Shown here in pieces: positions 36,824 through 47,477 of a DNA stretch of 64,000 bases. A model generated the notes under the pieces. It did no database searches. It was not told the origin of the DNA and saw nothing but the letters and a program-made list of their open reading frames with translations. The stretch's first letter is position 1. Each line of letters opens with the position of its first letter. The position numbers were made by a program, and so were the translations under genes. Location of the stretch: assembly GCF_018687515.1 (NCBI RefSeq), contig NZ_CP061294.1:186001-250000 (forward strand). The letters are read 5' to 3'. This stretch comes from Polynucleobacter sp. MWH-Spelu-300-X4 (GTDB lineage Bacteria > Pseudomonadota > Gammaproteobacteria > Burkholderiales > Burkholderiaceae).

Positions 36824-37820
36824 TCATACAAACAAGAATCAAATAATGAGTAACTGGGGTGAGCGCGTTCAGTCGGATTTGGCGCAAGTTGATGTATCTA
36901 AGCTAGGCAAAGTCGGTGTTTTGCTAGGTGGTAAGTCTGGTGAGCGAGAAATCTCACTCATGTCTGGTAAAGGTGTATTGGAAGCTCTTTTATCTAAGGG
37001 TGTTAATGCACATGCATTCGATACAGGTGAACAGTCGATTGCTGATTTGGCCGCGCAAAAATTTGATCGTGTTTTCATCGCTTTGCATGGTCGTTTTGGT
37101 GAAGATGGCACGATGCAGGGTGTATTGGAACAATTAGCTATTCCGTATACGGGTAGCGGGGTTTTAGCATCCGCCTTAGCAATTGATAAGCAAGCTACTA
37201 AACGCTTGTGGTCTAGTTTTGAATTAGCAACACCTAAATTCCAAATGCTACATGCTAAAAGTGATTGGAATGCAGTGGTTCAAGATTTAGGCTTGCCGAT
37301 TATTGTGAAACCTGCAAGAGAAGGCTCATCCTTGGGGCTTAGCAAAGTGACGGTTGCTAGTGATTTACCTAAAGCTTTTGAGTTAGCCGCAAAGTTGGAT
37401 CGTGATGTCATGGCTGAGCAATGCATCGTGGGTGAAGAATTGACCTGCCCAATTGTTGGTGAAGGTTTGACTGCTCAAGCTTTACCAGTTATCCGAATCG
37501 TGGCTCCTGATTCTAATTACGATTACCACAATAAATATTTTTCAGATGATACGAAGTACCTATGCCCAACGGGTTTAGATATTTCTGTTGAGAAAAAAGT
37601 TCAAGAATTGGCATTGGCTGCATATCAGGCATTGGGTTGCCGTGGATGGGGGCGTGCGGATGTGATGATTGATAACAAAACAGGCCAACCTTATTTATTG
37701 GAAATGAATACGGCGCCAGGTATGACGAGTCATTCATTAGTGCCAATGGCTGCTAAGGCTGCTGGCGTAGCCTACCCAGAATTAGTTTTGTGGTTATTAA
37801 GCAAAGCGAGCGTTAACTGA
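36816..37820 (+). CDS. ddl: D-alanine:D-alanine ligase
   Basis: This ATP-grasp enzyme makes D-Ala-D-Ala. From ATG 36816, with GGAG upstream inside murC, it has 334 residues; ATG 36846 is an alternative, and the open frame runs back to 36768. It shows [61 protein letters not shown] and [15 protein letters not shown]. It is the DdlB-type copy within the dcw cluster. The stop and the ftsQ start share one base (TGATG). Confidence 0.95.
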   Translation: MSNHTNKNQIMSNWGERVQSDLAQVDVSKLGKVGVLLGGKSGEREISLMSGKGVLEALLSKGVNAHAFDTGEQSIADLAAQKFDRVFIALHGRFGEDGTMQGVLEQLAIPYTGSGVLASALAIDKQATKRLWSSFELATPKFQMLHAKSDWNAVVQDLGLPIIVKPAREGSSLGLSKVTVASDLPKAFELAAKLDRDVMAEQCIVGEELTCPIVGEGLTAQALPVIRIVAPDSNYDYHNKYFSDDTKYLCPTGLDISVEKKVQELALAAYQALGCRGWGRADVMIDNKTGQPYLLEMNTAPGMTSHSLVPMAAKAAGVAYPELVLWLLSKASVN

Positions 37821-38641
37821 TGAAATTCATACGCCAATTTTTCTCTATCGTGATGTCTGTGCTTGGAGGCGCGCTTTCTCCAGTTTGGAATCACGCGAAG
37901 ATTTTGCGTATGTTGTCAAACGTATTGTTTGTTATTGCGTTCTTATCTATTACCGCTTTGGTTTTTGGATGGATTGGGCAAAGGCCGATTTTCTCCTTGA
38001 ATCACATCAACGTTGAATCATTAGATGGTCGTGAGTTAAAGCATATTCATTTACCTGCGATTCGTTCTCGAGTAGGTGAACAAATTGGCGGTAATTTCTT
38101 TACGGTGAGCTTGGATCAAGCTCGTCAAGTTTTTGAAACGATGCCTTGGGTTAGAAAAGCGAGCGTAAGACGTGATTGGCCGAACGGTATTGTGGTTGCC
38201 ATTGAAGAGCATCAAGCGATGGGTGTGTGGACAGGGTCTAGTACCCCTAAGTTAATGAATACCTATGGCGAATTGTTTGTGGCCAATATGGCTGAAGCAG
38301 AAGATGGCGCGGCCTTACTTAAGTTTTCAGGTCCAGAAGGTAGTAATAGAGAAGTATTTAAAAAACTAAAAACAATTAACGACTGGTTTGGCGTTTGGAA
38401 TACGAAAGTGACTGGTTTAGAACTTTCCTCTCGCTATGCATGGAAAGCGAAGTTAGATAACGGTATGACGATTGATTTAGGTCGTGATCTTGATGAAAGA
38501 GATAGCAAGCAGATTGAATTAAGTGTTGAGCGTTTGATGAAAACTTGGCCTCAAGTTCAAGAAAAATGGGGTCAGCGAGTTGATTCAATTGATCTTAGAT
38601 ATGCCAACGGCTATGCAATACATATAGGGAAAAAATTGTGA
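37820..38641 (+). CDS. ftsQ: Cell division protein FtsQ
   Basis: This 273-residue bitopic protein bridges early and late divisome parts. A span at about residues 32-53 (LFVIAFLSITALVFGWIG) leads to a POTRA domain (SLNHINVESLDGREL through FETMPWVRKASVRRDWPNGIVVAIEEH) and a beta domain that ends with IDLRYANGYAIHIGKK. The N-terminal cytoplasmic part has an additional hydrophobic start. It overlaps the ftsA GTG by four bases. Confidence 0.94.
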   Translation: MKFIRQFFSIVMSVLGGALSPVWNHAKILRMLSNVLFVIAFLSITALVFGWIGQRPIFSLNHINVESLDGRELKHIHLPAIRSRVGEQIGGNFFTVSLDQARQVFETMPWVRKASVRRDWPNGIVVAIEEHQAMGVWTGSSTPKLMNTYGELFVANMAEAEDGAALLKFSGPEGSNREVFKKLKTINDWFGVWNTKVTGLELSSRYAWKAKLDNGMTIDLGRDLDERDSKQIELSVERLMKTWPQVQEKWGQRVDSIDLRYANGYAIHIGKKL

Positions 38642-39876
38642 GCGTAATCAGTAAAGATACTAAAGACTTAATTGTTGGATTGGATATTGGTACCTCCAAG
38701 GTTGTAGCCTTGGTTGCTGAGTTAATGCCAGATGGTCAATTCAATGTAGTAGGTCTAGGTCAGGTTGCTTCTAAGGGGCTTAAAAAGGGTGTGGTCGTTA
38801 ATATTGAGTCGACTGTGCAATCCATTCAGAAAGCTTTAGAAGAAGCTGAAGTGATGGCGGATCGTCGCATTGCTCAAGTATTTACTGGAATCGCAGGTAA
38901 CCATATTCATAGCTTTAATTCCAGTGGCATGGTGGCGATTCGGGATAAAGAAGTATCGCCTTCCGATGTTGAGCGTGTAATTGAAACAGCAAAAGCGATC
39001 AATATCCCGACAGACCAACAGATTATTCATATCTTGACCCAAGAATTCATCATTGATGGCCAAGAAGATGTGCGTGAACCAATTGGTATGAGCGGTATTC
39101 GTTTAGAGGTGAAGGTACACATTGTGACAGGCGCGGTTAGCGCTGCGCAAAATATTGTGAAATGCGTACGCCGCTGCGGTTTGGAAGTGAATGATTTAAT
39201 TCTTCAGCCAATCGCTTCTAGCTATGCCGTGCTCACTGAAGATGAAAAAGAATTAGGTGTTGTTTTGGTAGACATCGGTGGTGGCACAACTGACATCGCT
39301 ATTTTCAGTCAAGGCGCAATCCGCCATACGGCAGTGATTCCTATCGCCGGTGACCAAATTACCAATGACATTGCCATGGCATTGCGTACACCAACTATTG
39401 AAGCGGAAGACTTAAAAGTACATTTTGGTATCGCCCTTCAGAGCATGGCTAATCCAGATGAAATGATTGAGGTGCCAGGTGTTGGTGATCGTGAGGCGCG
39501 TTCGATTTCACGTCAATCTTTGGCTGCTGTGATTGAGCCGCGTGTTGAAGAATTATTAAGCTTGGTTCGCCAAGTGGTGCGTGAGTCAGGTATGGAAGAT
39601 TTGGCCGCATCTGGCGTGGTGTTAACTGGTGGTACAGCTTTGATGCCTGGTGTGGTGGAGTTAGCTGAGCAAGTATTTGCCAAGCCTGCGCGTATGGGTG
39701 TGCCTGAGTACAAAGGTCATTTAAGTGAAATCTTAAAGAGCCCAAGATATTCAACAGGATTAGGTTTGTTAATGGAAGGTCGTGCGCAGTTGGTGCGTGG
39801 CCGTCGTGTTGCGCAATCTAGCACTTGGCAAAACGTGCTGGCGAGAATGCGCGAATGGTTTACTGGAAATTTTTAA
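38638..39876 (+). CDS. ftsA: Cell division protein FtsA
   Basis: This 412-residue actin-like protein tethers FtsZ to the membrane. It has the phosphate-1 loop VGLDIGTSKVVALV, the phosphate-2 loop VDIGGGTTDIAIF, the adenosine motif VLTGGTALMPG and a C-terminal amphipathic helix (WQNVLARMREWF) as membrane tag. Translation starts at GTG 38638, overlapping the ftsQ stop. A 13-bp direct repeat begins at its stop codon. Confidence 0.96.
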   Translation: MSVISKDTKDLIVGLDIGTSKVVALVAELMPDGQFNVVGLGQVASKGLKKGVVVNIESTVQSIQKALEEAEVMADRRIAQVFTGIAGNHIHSFNSSGMVAIRDKEVSPSDVERVIETAKAINIPTDQQIIHILTQEFIIDGQEDVREPIGMSGIRLEVKVHIVTGAVSAAQNIVKCVRRCGLEVNDLILQPIASSYAVLTEDEKELGVVLVDIGGGTTDIAIFSQGAIRHTAVIPIAGDQITNDIAMALRTPTIEAEDLKVHFGIALQSMANPDEMIEVPGVGDREARSISRQSLAAVIEPRVEELLSLVRQVVRESGMEDLAASGVVLTGGTALMPGVVELAEQVFAKPARMGVPEYKGHLSEILKSPRYSTGLGLLMEGRAQLVRGRRVAQSSTWQNVLARMREWFTGNF

Positions 39877-39899
39877 GTTAAGAACATTTAAGTTAAGAA
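39872..39899. repeat. 13-bp direct repeat in the ftsA-ftsZ gap
   Basis: TTTAAGTTAAGAA occurs at 39872-39884 and again at 39887-39899, two bases apart. The first copy includes the ftsA stop codon. It may be replication slippage or a binding site ahead of ftsZ. Confidence 0.6.
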
Positions 39900-39962
39900 T
39901 TTTTATTGATTTTTTAGTTTTATTTTTGTCGTCGTCAACCGTAGTAAATAGGAGGTAGTTAT

Positions 39963-41267
39963 ATGGAATTTGAAATGTTAGATGCTGAACCAGCGGGTAA
40001 AACTATCATTAAAGTGGTGGGTGTTGGTGGTGCGGGTGGTAACGCAGTACAACACATGATCCGTCGTGGCGTTCAAGGTGTTGAATTCATTTGCATGAAC
40101 ACAGATGCAGGTGCATTACAACGTTCTAAAGCTGGTTTAAATATCCAGTTAGGTGCGACAGGTTTGGGTGCTGGTGCTAAGCCTGAAGTAGGCGCTGCTT
40201 CTGCTGAAGAAGCTAGAGCGCGTATTGCAGATGCTTTGCAAGGTGCTCATATGGTATTTATCACTGCAGGTATGGGTGGTGGTACAGGTACAGGCGCTGG
40301 TCCAATCGTTGCTCAAGTGGCAAAAGAAATGGGCATCCTAACTGTTGGCGTTATTAGCAAACCTTTCGATTTTGAAGGTGCTAAGCGCGGCAGAGTTGCT
40401 GAAGCAGGTGCACATGAACTTGAGAACTTTGTTGACTCATTAATTGTTGTATTGAATGAGAAGCTATTCGAAGTGATGGGTGAAGATGCTGAGATGGATA
40501 AAGCCTTTGCTTGCGCTGACGATGTGTTGCATAACGCGGTAGCGGGTATTGCGGAAATCATCAATGAACAAGGTTTGATTAACGTTGACTTTGAAGACGT
40601 GAAAACTGTGATGAGTGAGCAGGGTAAAGCCATGATGGGTACAGCAACTGTATCTGGTATGGATCGCGCTCGTTTAGCTGCTGAAGCTGCGGTTGCTTCA
40701 CCATTATTAGAAGGTGTTGATTTGTCTGGTGCGCGTGGTGTGTTGGTGAACATTACAGCAAGCCGCTCACTCAAATTAGCTGAAACACGTGAAGTAATGG
40801 CTGCTATTCGTGGTTATGCTGCTGAAGATGCAACAGTTATTTTTGGTACTGTTTACGATGATTCATTAGGTGATGCTTTACGTGTAACAGTTGTTGCAAC
40901 TGGTTTGAATGGTGGCAAGCGTAAAGAAAAACAACCTGAAGTGATCTGGCGTAATACGCAAGCAACTGGTACTTATGATGCTGTTCCAACAATGGCTGAT
41001 TTGAGTACATTTGCTCCGCAAAGCGCAACTGCTAGCATGGCGATGGCTAGTGCAGCAGCTCCAGTAGCAGTTGCGGCAACAGCGATGCCAACAATGGGCG
41101 CAGTTGATTATGCTCAGTACGATGTGCCTAAGGTTTTCCGCAGCAACCGTGATTCATCAGTTGAGCCACGTTTGGGTGCCAATAGTTCACCAGAGGCGCA
41201 AGCCATGATGGATAAAGGCGCGGATTACTACGATATTCCAGCATTTTTGCGCAAGCAAGCTGACTGA
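39963..41267 (+). CDS. ftsZ: Cell division protein FtsZ
   Basis: This 434-residue tubulin homologue forms the Z ring. The GTP-binding GGAGGNAVQHM and GMGGGTGTGAGP, the T7 loop NVDFEDVKTVM, an alanine-rich linker (about residues 340-390) and the C-terminal conserved peptide DIPAFLRKQAD are all present. A near-perfect ribosome binding site AGGAGGT (39950-39956) six bases before the ATG suggests high translation relative to its overlapping neighbours. The 86-base gap and own ribosome binding site suggest it can also be expressed separately from ftsA. Confidence 0.97.
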   Translation: MEFEMLDAEPAGKTIIKVVGVGGAGGNAVQHMIRRGVQGVEFICMNTDAGALQRSKAGLNIQLGATGLGAGAKPEVGAASAEEARARIADALQGAHMVFITAGMGGGTGTGAGPIVAQVAKEMGILTVGVISKPFDFEGAKRGRVAEAGAHELENFVDSLIVVLNEKLFEVMGEDAEMDKAFACADDVLHNAVAGIAEIINEQGLINVDFEDVKTVMSEQGKAMMGTATVSGMDRARLAAEAAVASPLLEGVDLSGARGVLVNITASRSLKLAETREVMAAIRGYAAEDATVIFGTVYDDSLGDALRVTVVATGLNGGKRKEKQPEVIWRNTQATGTYDAVPTMADLSTFAPQSATASMAMASAAAPVAVAATAMPTMGAVDYAQYDVPKVFRSNRDSSVEPRLGANSSPEAQAMMDKGADYYDIPAFLRKQAD

Positions 41268-41303
41268 AATACGTAGTATTTGAGTAAAAGTCTTTAGAAA
41301 CAA

Positions 41304-41369
41304 CGGCATATGGGTGCCGATGGTGACGCGCCTCCTGCGAAATGACGACGCATGCGATACCATCGGTAC
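41304..41369 (+). other. Two mutually exclusive hairpins between ftsZ and the peroxiredoxin gene
   Basis: CGGCA (41304-41308) can pair with TGCCG (41315-41319). Alternatively GTGCCGATGGT (41314-41324) can pair with ACCATCGGTAC (41359-41369), matching at 10 of 11 positions across a 34-base interior rich in GCATGC-like dyads. The two structures share 41315-41319, so only one can form at a time. There is no T-tract. It could be the end of the ftsZ mRNA or a leader structure for the peroxiredoxin. Confidence 0.5.
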
Positions 41370-41430
41370 TTCAGTATATAAATGCTAATAGTTATTGTTT
41401 ATAAATGACTTTACTTAAACGGAGATGAAT

Positions 41431-41931
41431 ATGATTGCGCAAGGACAACAGTTACCAAATGCAACGCTTTATGAGTTTTTAGATGTGGCGACAGAGGGTT
41501 GCTCCATTGGACCGAATGCATTTGAAGTAAGCAAAGAAACAGCTGGTAAGAAAATTGTTATTTTTGGTTTACCTGGAGCGTTTACACCGACATGTTCAGC
41601 AAAGCATGTGCCAGGTTATGTAGCTAATTATGATGCGCTTAAAGCTAAGGGTGTCGATGAGATTTGGTGTGTATCAGTTAATGATGCATTTGTGATGGGT
41701 GCTTGGGGCAAAGATCAGCAAGTGAATGGAAAAGTTCGCATGATGGCTGATGGCTCTGGTGAATTTACTAAAAAACTTGGTTTAGAGCTTGATCTAGTTG
41801 CTCGTGGTTTGGGTATTCGTTCTGATCGCTATGTGATGATTGTTGATAACGGCGTAGTGAAACATTTGGCAGTGGAAGGCCCAGGCAAATTTGAAGTGAG
41901 CAATGCTGAATCTGCTCTTGCAGCACTTTAA
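41431..41931 (+). CDS. Prx5-type peroxiredoxin
   Basis: This 166-residue thiol peroxidase reduces hydrogen and organic peroxides. The peroxidatic cysteine sits in PGAFTPTCSAKHVPGY, with the downstream VSVNDAFVMGAWG and a conserved arginine in GIRSDRYVMIVDNG. It belongs to the Prx5/AhpE-like atypical group. I prefer ATG 41431 because GGAG (41421-41424) is then six bases away; ATG 41425 would be too close. It sits between ftsZ and lpxC, as in other Burkholderiaceae, although it has no known division role. Confidence 0.93.
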   Translation: MIAQGQQLPNATLYEFLDVATEGCSIGPNAFEVSKETAGKKIVIFGLPGAFTPTCSAKHVPGYVANYDALKAKGVDEIWCVSVNDAFVMGAWGKDQQVNGKVRMMADGSGEFTKKLGLELDLVARGLGIRSDRYVMIVDNGVVKHLAVEGPGKFEVSNAESALAAL

Positions 41932-42009
41932 TTACACGCTATAGATACTAATTAAATAAGATTAGAAATAAAACTAGAAACAAGAAAAATAGGGATAAAT
42001 AAGAGCAAT

Positions 42010-42924
42010 ATGTTGAAGCAACGCACCATTGCAGCGCCAGTTAAAACTGTTGGCATCGGCTTGCACACAGGCCGTAAGGTGACGCTTCAACTATTGCCAG
42101 CCCCTGTAGATACCGGCATTATTTTTCGCCGAGTGGATTTAAAAGATTCCGTTGGTATACCTGCACATGCCCATGGCGTAACGGATACAAGGCTTGCCAC
42201 TGTTTTACAAAATGGTGATACACGTGTCTCAACGGTTGAGCATTTGTTATCAGCTTGCGCTGGTTTAGGTATTGATAATTTAATTATTGAATTAGATTGT
42301 GAAGAAATTCCCATCATGGATGGAAGTGCTGCCTCGTTTTTATTTTTAATCGAGTCAGCAGGCTTGGAAGAGCAAAGCGCCCCAAGAAAATTCATCGTAA
42401 TTAAAAAACCGATTGAAGTTAAAGAAACAGGAAAGTTGGCGAGATTAGAACCATTCGATGGTTACAAATTAGATTTCACGATTGACTTCAAACATCCTGC
42501 TGTTGATAAAACAGGTCAACGGTATGTGATTGATTTTGCCGATAGTATTTATGCAAAAGAAATTGGCCGTGCTCGCACATTTGGTTTTGCTCACGAAGTG
42601 GAAGCCTTAAGAGAAATGGGCTTGGCTCGTGGTGGTAGTTTAGATAACGCAATCGTATTAGATGAACACCGTATTTTGAATAACGAAGAACTTCGTTATG
42701 ACGATGAATTTGTACGCCATAAGATTTTGGATGCGATTGGTGATCTCTATTTAGCAGGGCATCCTTTAGTAGGTGCTTATGTTGCTGAAAAATCAGGTCA
42801 CGCGATGAATAACGCTTTATTGAGAGCGATGTTTGCAGACCCAAGTAGTTACGAAGTGCGCACTTTTACAGAACAAAATGCGCCAAAAGCCTATTTACAG
42901 AGCGACCGTCCTTTATTTGCCTAA
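42010..42924 (+). CDS. lpxC: UDP-3-O-acyl-N-acetylglucosamine deacetylase
   Basis: This 304-residue zinc enzyme carries out the committed step of lipid A synthesis. The zinc ligands appear in STVEHLLSA and in the downstream [29 protein letters not shown] and [14 protein letters not shown] are also present. It closes the cell-envelope cluster, and a hairpin overlaps its stop codon. Confidence 0.97.
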   Translation: MLKQRTIAAPVKTVGIGLHTGRKVTLQLLPAPVDTGIIFRRVDLKDSVGIPAHAHGVTDTRLATVLQNGDTRVSTVEHLLSACAGLGIDNLIIELDCEEIPIMDGSAASFLFLIESAGLEEQSAPRKFIVIKKPIEVKETGKLARLEPFDGYKLDFTIDFKHPAVDKTGQRYVIDFADSIYAKEIGRARTFGFAHEVEALREMGLARGGSLDNAIVLDEHRILNNEELRYDDEFVRHKILDAIGDLYLAGHPLVGAYVAEKSGHAMNNALLRAMFADPSSYEVRTFTEQNAPKAYLQSDRPLFA

Positions 42925-42936
42925 AAAATAGGCAAA
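42916..42936. terminator. Hairpin overlapping the lpxC stop
   Basis: TTTGCCTA (42916-42923), a loop AAAAA and TAGGCAAA (42929-42936) make a perfect 8-bp stem between the convergent ends of lpxC and dciA. A T-run lies at 42945-42950 on the plus strand, a little far for a classic terminator. It may serve both directions. Confidence 0.55.
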
Positions 42937-42937
42937 A

Positions 42938-43453
42938 TTACTTATTTTTTAAGAGTTTTTCTACCGCTTTGCGAAGTGGGGAGTCTGCTTCGAGCGTTTT
43001 TAAGAGCTTGGACCAGGATTCTTTGGCTTTTGAGGTAAAAACCACTGGCGTAGTGGGTCTTTCTGGAGGGGGTGGGGCATCAATTTTAAGGCCCCCTGGT
43101 GCCTGTTTAATGAGCAAAGTTTGGACTGGCCAACCCTGTTCTTGGATGCCAAATAGGATGGATGGTAATTTTTGCTGCAAACGGGTGGCTACCGCTGAAT
43201 TAGTCGCAAATAATTTTAATTGCCCATCTGACTCTGAAAAACCGCCTACCTGAACTAGGTCAACTGCCTTTTCAAGCCCATTTTTATTGAGGCTTAGGGT
43301 AATAGCTTTTTGTAGCTGAAGGCTATTTTCGGCTTTTTGTAAAAGGCTCTTAAGAGGGGTATTTTCTTCAATGCACTCTAAAGCAGGGCGAGCGTTCGCA
43401 GATACACGTCTGGGTGCTAAACTTTGAGGCTTAAATTTCCCTGCAAAAGTCAT
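42938..43453 (-). CDS. dciA: DciA-like replicative helicase loader (DUF721)
   Basis: From ATG 43453 this is a 171-residue DUF721 protein ([16 protein letters not shown] near the start of the domain and [22 protein letters not shown] in the core). DciA is the ancestral bacterial loader of the DnaB helicase where DnaC is absent. A proline-rich linker ([10 protein letters not shown]) precedes a basic C-terminus. The frame extends back to 43522 into secA, but [10 protein letters not shown] fits the family. Its ATG overlaps the secA ATG on the other strand (CATG). Confidence 0.85.
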   Translation of the reverse strand: MTFAGKFKPQSLAPRRVSANARPALECIEENTPLKSLLQKAENSLQLQKAITLSLNKNGLEKAVDLVQVGGFSESDGQLKLFATNSAVATRLQQKLPSILFGIQEQGWPVQTLLIKQAPGGLKIDAPPPPERPTTPVVFTSKAKESWSKLLKTLEADSPLRKAVEKLLKNK

Positions 43454-46190
43454 GGTAACTGGTCTTCTTAAGAAAATATTTGGTAGCCGTAATGATCGGC
43501 TCTTAAAACAATATAAGCGCATTGTCGCTCAGATTAATGCCTTAGAGCATAGCGTCGCTGCTTTAGACGATGCTGCTCTACAAGCAAAAACCGCTGAATT
43601 CAAGTCAAAACTGGCTTCTGGCCAGAGTTTGAGCGATATCTTGCCTGAGGCCTTCGCGGTCGTACGCGAGGCGAGTAAGCGCGTCATGCAGATGCGTCAC
43701 TTCGACGTTCAAATGATTGGTGGTATCGCCCTTCATGAAGGCAAGATTGCTGAAATGCGCACAGGTGAGGGTAAGACACTCACTGCAACCTTACCTGTTT
43801 ATTTGAATGCATTAACAGGTCAAGGCGTTCACGTGGTGACGGTGAATGATTATTTGGCTAAACGTGACGCTGAATGGATGGCTAAGTTATATAACTTCTT
43901 GGGTCTAACAGTAGGTATTAACTTATCTCAGATGGATCATGAAGCGAAACAAGCCGCTTATGCATCAGATATTACCTACGGCACGAACAATGAATTTGGT
44001 TTTGATTATCTTCGTGACAACATGGTTCAAGACTTGGGTCAACGTGTTCAACGTAGCCTAGCTTATGCAATTGTTGACGAAGTCGATTCCATTTTGATTG
44101 ACGAGGCGCGCACCCCATTAATTATTTCTGGCCAAGCGGAAGATCACACCGAGGTGTATCTAAAGATGAATGCTTTGCCAGAGTATTTGACTCGTCAAAT
44201 TGGTGAAGAGAAAGCCGATGGCACTGGCGTCATTACGCCGGGTGATTATTTAGTTGATGAAAAATCTCATCAAGTATTCTTGACTGAAAGTGGTCATGAG
44301 AAAGCAGAAGCAGCTTTAATTAAATTAGGTTTAATTAAAGAAGGCGACTCTTTATATGCTCCGCAAAACATCACTTTGATGCACCATGTTTATGCTGCAT
44401 TGAGAGCGCATACTTTATTTAATAAAGACCAACACTATGTTGTGCAAAATGGTGAAGTCATCATTGTTGATGAATTTACTGGACGCTTAATGCAAGGGCG
44501 TCGTTGGTCAGATGGCTTGCACCAAGCGGTTGAAGCTAAAGAGGGTGTGGCGATTCAGCACGAGAACCAAACATTAGCTACGATTACTTTCCAAAACTAT
44601 TTCCGTATGTACGGTAAGTTGGGTGGTATGACTGGTACGGCTGATACAGAGGCGTATGAGTTCCAAGAGATTTACGGTTTGGAAACAGTCATCATCCCTC
44701 CAAACAGAATCAATGCACGTGTTGATAAGCAAGACCAAATCTATAAAACATCCATGGAGCGTTACAACGCTGTTGTCAAAGATATCCAGGGTTGTTATGA
44801 GCGTGGTCAACCGGTATTGGTTGGTACGACATCCATTGAGAACTCAGAGTTAATTTCTGCGTTATTGGATAAAGCATCATTGCCTCATCAAGTTTTGAAT
44901 GCGAAGCAGCATGCTAGAGAAGCTGAGATTGTTGCGCAGGCTGGTCGTCCAAAAATGATCACGATTGCCACTAACATGGCAGGCCGTGGTACCGACATTG
45001 TTTTGGGTGGTAATGTTGAAAAACAAGCTGCCATTATTGAAGCCGATGCAACGATTGCTGATGCGGATAAAAAATCGCGCATTCAAAAATTGCATGATGA
45101 ATGGCAAAGCTTGCATGACCACGTTGTTTCTGTGGGTGGTTTGCATATTATTGGTACTGAGCGTCATGAAAGCCGTCGCGTCGACAATCAATTGCGTGGT
45201 CGCGCAGGGCGCCAGGGTGACCCAGGGTCATCACGTTTCTATTTATCTTTAGATGATGCGTTATTGCGTATTTTCGCTGGTGAACGTTTGAAGGCCATCA
45301 TGGACCGCCTACGTATGCCTGAAGGTGAACCTATTGAAGCAGGTATGGTGACCCGTTCGATTGAGTCAGCGCAACGTAAAGTAGAAGCCCGTAACTTTGA
45401 TATTCGTAAGCAACTCTTGCAATACGATGATGTGGCTAATGATCAACGTAAAGAGGTCTACCGTTTACGTAATGAAGTTTTAGAAAGCAAAGATGTTGGT
45501 GATTTGATAGCTAATTTGCGTGAATCTTTATTTACAGATTTGTTTTACAACTATGTTCCTGCTGAGTCCGTTGTGGAACAGTGGGATGTGCCCGGTTTAC
45601 AGCAAGCGTTAAGTGGTGAATGGGCTCTAGAAATCAATGTACAAGCAATCATTGATGCGGTTGACTCAATTGAGCCTGATGATTTGTTAGCCAAGGTATT
45701 AGAAGTTGCTCATGCAACATATCAATCAAAAGTAGAGCAAGTGGGTCGTGACTCATTCGCTAATTTTGAGCGTTCTGTCACTTTGTACAGTTTAGATACA
45801 CATTGGCGTGAGCATTTGGCAGCCCTTGATCATTTGCGCCAAGGTATCCATTTGCGTGGTTACGCTCAGAAAGACCCTAAGCAAGAATATCGTCGCGAAG
45901 CTTTTGAATTATTTGCTCGCTTATTGGATGCGGTTAAGTTGGATGTCACTCGCACCATTACAACAGTAAAGATTCAGAGTGCGGAAGAATTAGAAGAAGC
46001 TTCTGAATCTATGCAGGGTGATTTGGCAGATTTGAAAGATGTTCAATATCAGCACGCAGGTGGTGAAGAGTCAGCGGAAGATCAGCCAAAATCGCAGCCA
46101 ATGCAAGCGGGCGTCAAAGTTGGCCGTAATGATCCTTGCCCTTGCGGTAGTGGTAAAAAATACAAGCAGTGTCATGGTCAACTAAGCTAA
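43452..46190 (+). CDS. secA: Protein translocase ATPase SecA
   Basis: This 912-residue motor drives proteins through SecYEG. It starts [18 protein letters not shown] and has Walker [10 protein letters not shown], the DEAD-type [16 protein letters not shown], the helicase-2 motifs [14 protein letters not shown] and [20 protein letters not shown], and the C-terminal zinc finger [17 protein letters not shown] that binds SecB. Length is normal. Its ATG shares bases with the divergent dciA ATG, so promoter and ribosome binding site must lie within dciA. No clear Shine-Dalgarno is visible. Confidence 0.97.
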   Translation: MVTGLLKKIFGSRNDRLLKQYKRIVAQINALEHSVAALDDAALQAKTAEFKSKLASGQSLSDILPEAFAVVREASKRVMQMRHFDVQMIGGIALHEGKIAEMRTGEGKTLTATLPVYLNALTGQGVHVVTVNDYLAKRDAEWMAKLYNFLGLTVGINLSQMDHEAKQAAYASDITYGTNNEFGFDYLRDNMVQDLGQRVQRSLAYAIVDEVDSILIDEARTPLIISGQAEDHTEVYLKMNALPEYLTRQIGEEKADGTGVITPGDYLVDEKSHQVFLTESGHEKAEAALIKLGLIKEGDSLYAPQNITLMHHVYAALRAHTLFNKDQHYVVQNGEVIIVDEFTGRLMQGRRWSDGLHQAVEAKEGVAIQHENQTLATITFQNYFRMYGKLGGMTGTADTEAYEFQEIYGLETVIIPPNRINARVDKQDQIYKTSMERYNAVVKDIQGCYERGQPVLVGTTSIENSELISALLDKASLPHQVLNAKQHAREAEIVAQAGRPKMITIATNMAGRGTDIVLGGNVEKQAAIIEADATIADADKKSRIQKLHDEWQSLHDHVVSVGGLHIIGTERHESRRVDNQLRGRAGRQGDPGSSRFYLSLDDALLRIFAGERLKAIMDRLRMPEGEPIEAGMVTRSIESAQRKVEARNFDIRKQLLQYDDVANDQRKEVYRLRNEVLESKDVGDLIANLRESLFTDLFYNYVPAESVVEQWDVPGLQQALSGEWALEINVQAIIDAVDSIEPDDLLAKVLEVAHATYQSKVEQVGRDSFANFERSVTLYSLDTHWREHLAALDHLRQGIHLRGYAQKDPKQEYRREAFELFARLLDAVKLDVTRTITTVKIQSAEELEEASESMQGDLADLKDVQYQHAGGEESAEDQPKSQPMQAGVKVGRNDPCPCGSGKKYKQCHGQLS

Positions 46191-46225
46191 TACACATTTA
46201 TTAATCTTAAAAAATAATTCTCGAT

Positions 46226-47449
46226 ATGCCAGTTAATTTGCCCCTACCAATTGCTAGTGAACTAAAGCCTGTTACAGGTCTTCGTTTAGGGCATGCCCAT
46301 GCTGGTATTCGTAAGGCGAATCGTAAAGATGTATTGGTCCTGGAATTGGCTGAAGGTTCTAGTGTTGCTGGCGTATTTACCAAAAATCGCTTTTGTGCAG
46401 CGCCTGTTTCTATTTGTAGAGAGCATTTAAAGTCTGGTTTACCGATTCGTGCTCTTGTCGTGAACACAGGTAACGCTAATGCTGGCACGGGTGAGCCTGG
46501 TTATCAGAACGCAATTAAAACTTGCGATGAGTTAGCGCAACTCATGGGATTAAAGCGTGAACAAGTGTTACCGTTTTCTACTGGCGTTATTCTTGAGCCT
46601 TTGCCAGTTGATAAATTGGTTGCTGCTTTACCGGCCGCAATTGGTAATTTGCAGGCTGATAACTGGTTTAATGCCGCTGAATCCATTATGACCACGGATA
46701 CACAGCCGAAGGCTGCCTCTATAGAAGTCATGATCGATGGCAAAGCCATTACCTTAACGGGTATTAGTAAAGGTGCAGGGATGATTCATCCTAATATGGC
46801 CACCATGTTGGGTTACGTTGCAACGGATGCTCAGGTTTCTCAAGATCTATTGCAGGCATTAACAACCGAAGCTGCGGACGTTTCATTTAATGCCATCACG
46901 ATTGATGGTGATACGTCGACCAATGATTCGTTTATTGTGATGGCAACGGGTGTTAGCGGTGTTCAAATACCTGCTTCTGGCGAACAATATGAAACTTTCC
47001 GTCAAGCGCTTATCAAACTTAGCCAAACATTGGCTCAAATGATTGTGCGCGATGGTGAAGGTGCTACAAAATTTATCACCATTCAAATTGAAGGTGGCAA
47101 AACAAATGAAGAGTGCAAACAGGTTGCAGAAGCTATTGCGCACTCACCATTGGTAAAGACAGCATTTTTCGCAAGCGACCCTAATTTAGGCCGTATCTTG
47201 GCAGCGATTGGTTATGCTGGTATTACTGATTTAGATGTGAGTCAGGTTCAATTGTGGTTAGATGATGTTTGGGTTGCCAAAAATGGTGGCCGTAATCCTG
47301 ATTACAAAGAAGAAGATGGCCAAGCAGTCATGAAAAAATCAGAGATTGTGGTGCGTGCGCATTTGGGTCGTGGATCTGCAAGTCAAACTATTTGGACTTG
47401 TGATTTATCTCACGAATATGTTTCTATTAACGCAGATTACCGTTCTTAA
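46226..47449 (+). CDS. argJ: Bifunctional glutamate N-acetyltransferase / amino-acid acetyltransferase
   Basis: This 407-residue Ntn-type enzyme recycles the acetyl group between N-acetylornithine and glutamate in arginine synthesis. The precursor is expected to cleave itself before the threonine in [16 protein letters not shown]. The segments [24 protein letters not shown] and [13 protein letters not shown] are typical. It sits 35 bases after secA, with the ATP-binding DUF815 gene following. Confidence 0.96.
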   Translation: MPVNLPLPIASELKPVTGLRLGHAHAGIRKANRKDVLVLELAEGSSVAGVFTKNRFCAAPVSICREHLKSGLPIRALVVNTGNANAGTGEPGYQNAIKTCDELAQLMGLKREQVLPFSTGVILEPLPVDKLVAALPAAIGNLQADNWFNAAESIMTTDTQPKAASIEVMIDGKAITLTGISKGAGMIHPNMATMLGYVATDAQVSQDLLQALTTEAADVSFNAITIDGDTSTNDSFIVMATGVSGVQIPASGEQYETFRQALIKLSQTLAQMIVRDGEGATKFITIQIEGGKTNEECKQVAEAIAHSPLVKTAFFASDPNLGRILAAIGYAGITDLDVSQVQLWLDDVWVAKNGGRNPDYKEEDGQAVMKKSEIVVRAHLGRGSASQTIWTCDLSHEYVSINADYRS

Positions 47450-47477
47450 TTGAAGTATTTCTAACTAAGGAATTCTG

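Noticed and set aside
40313..40774. A 153-residue minus-strand frame opposite ftsZ
   Set aside because: It mirrors ftsZ codons and is serine/threonine-rich low-complexity, as expected of an antisense shadow.
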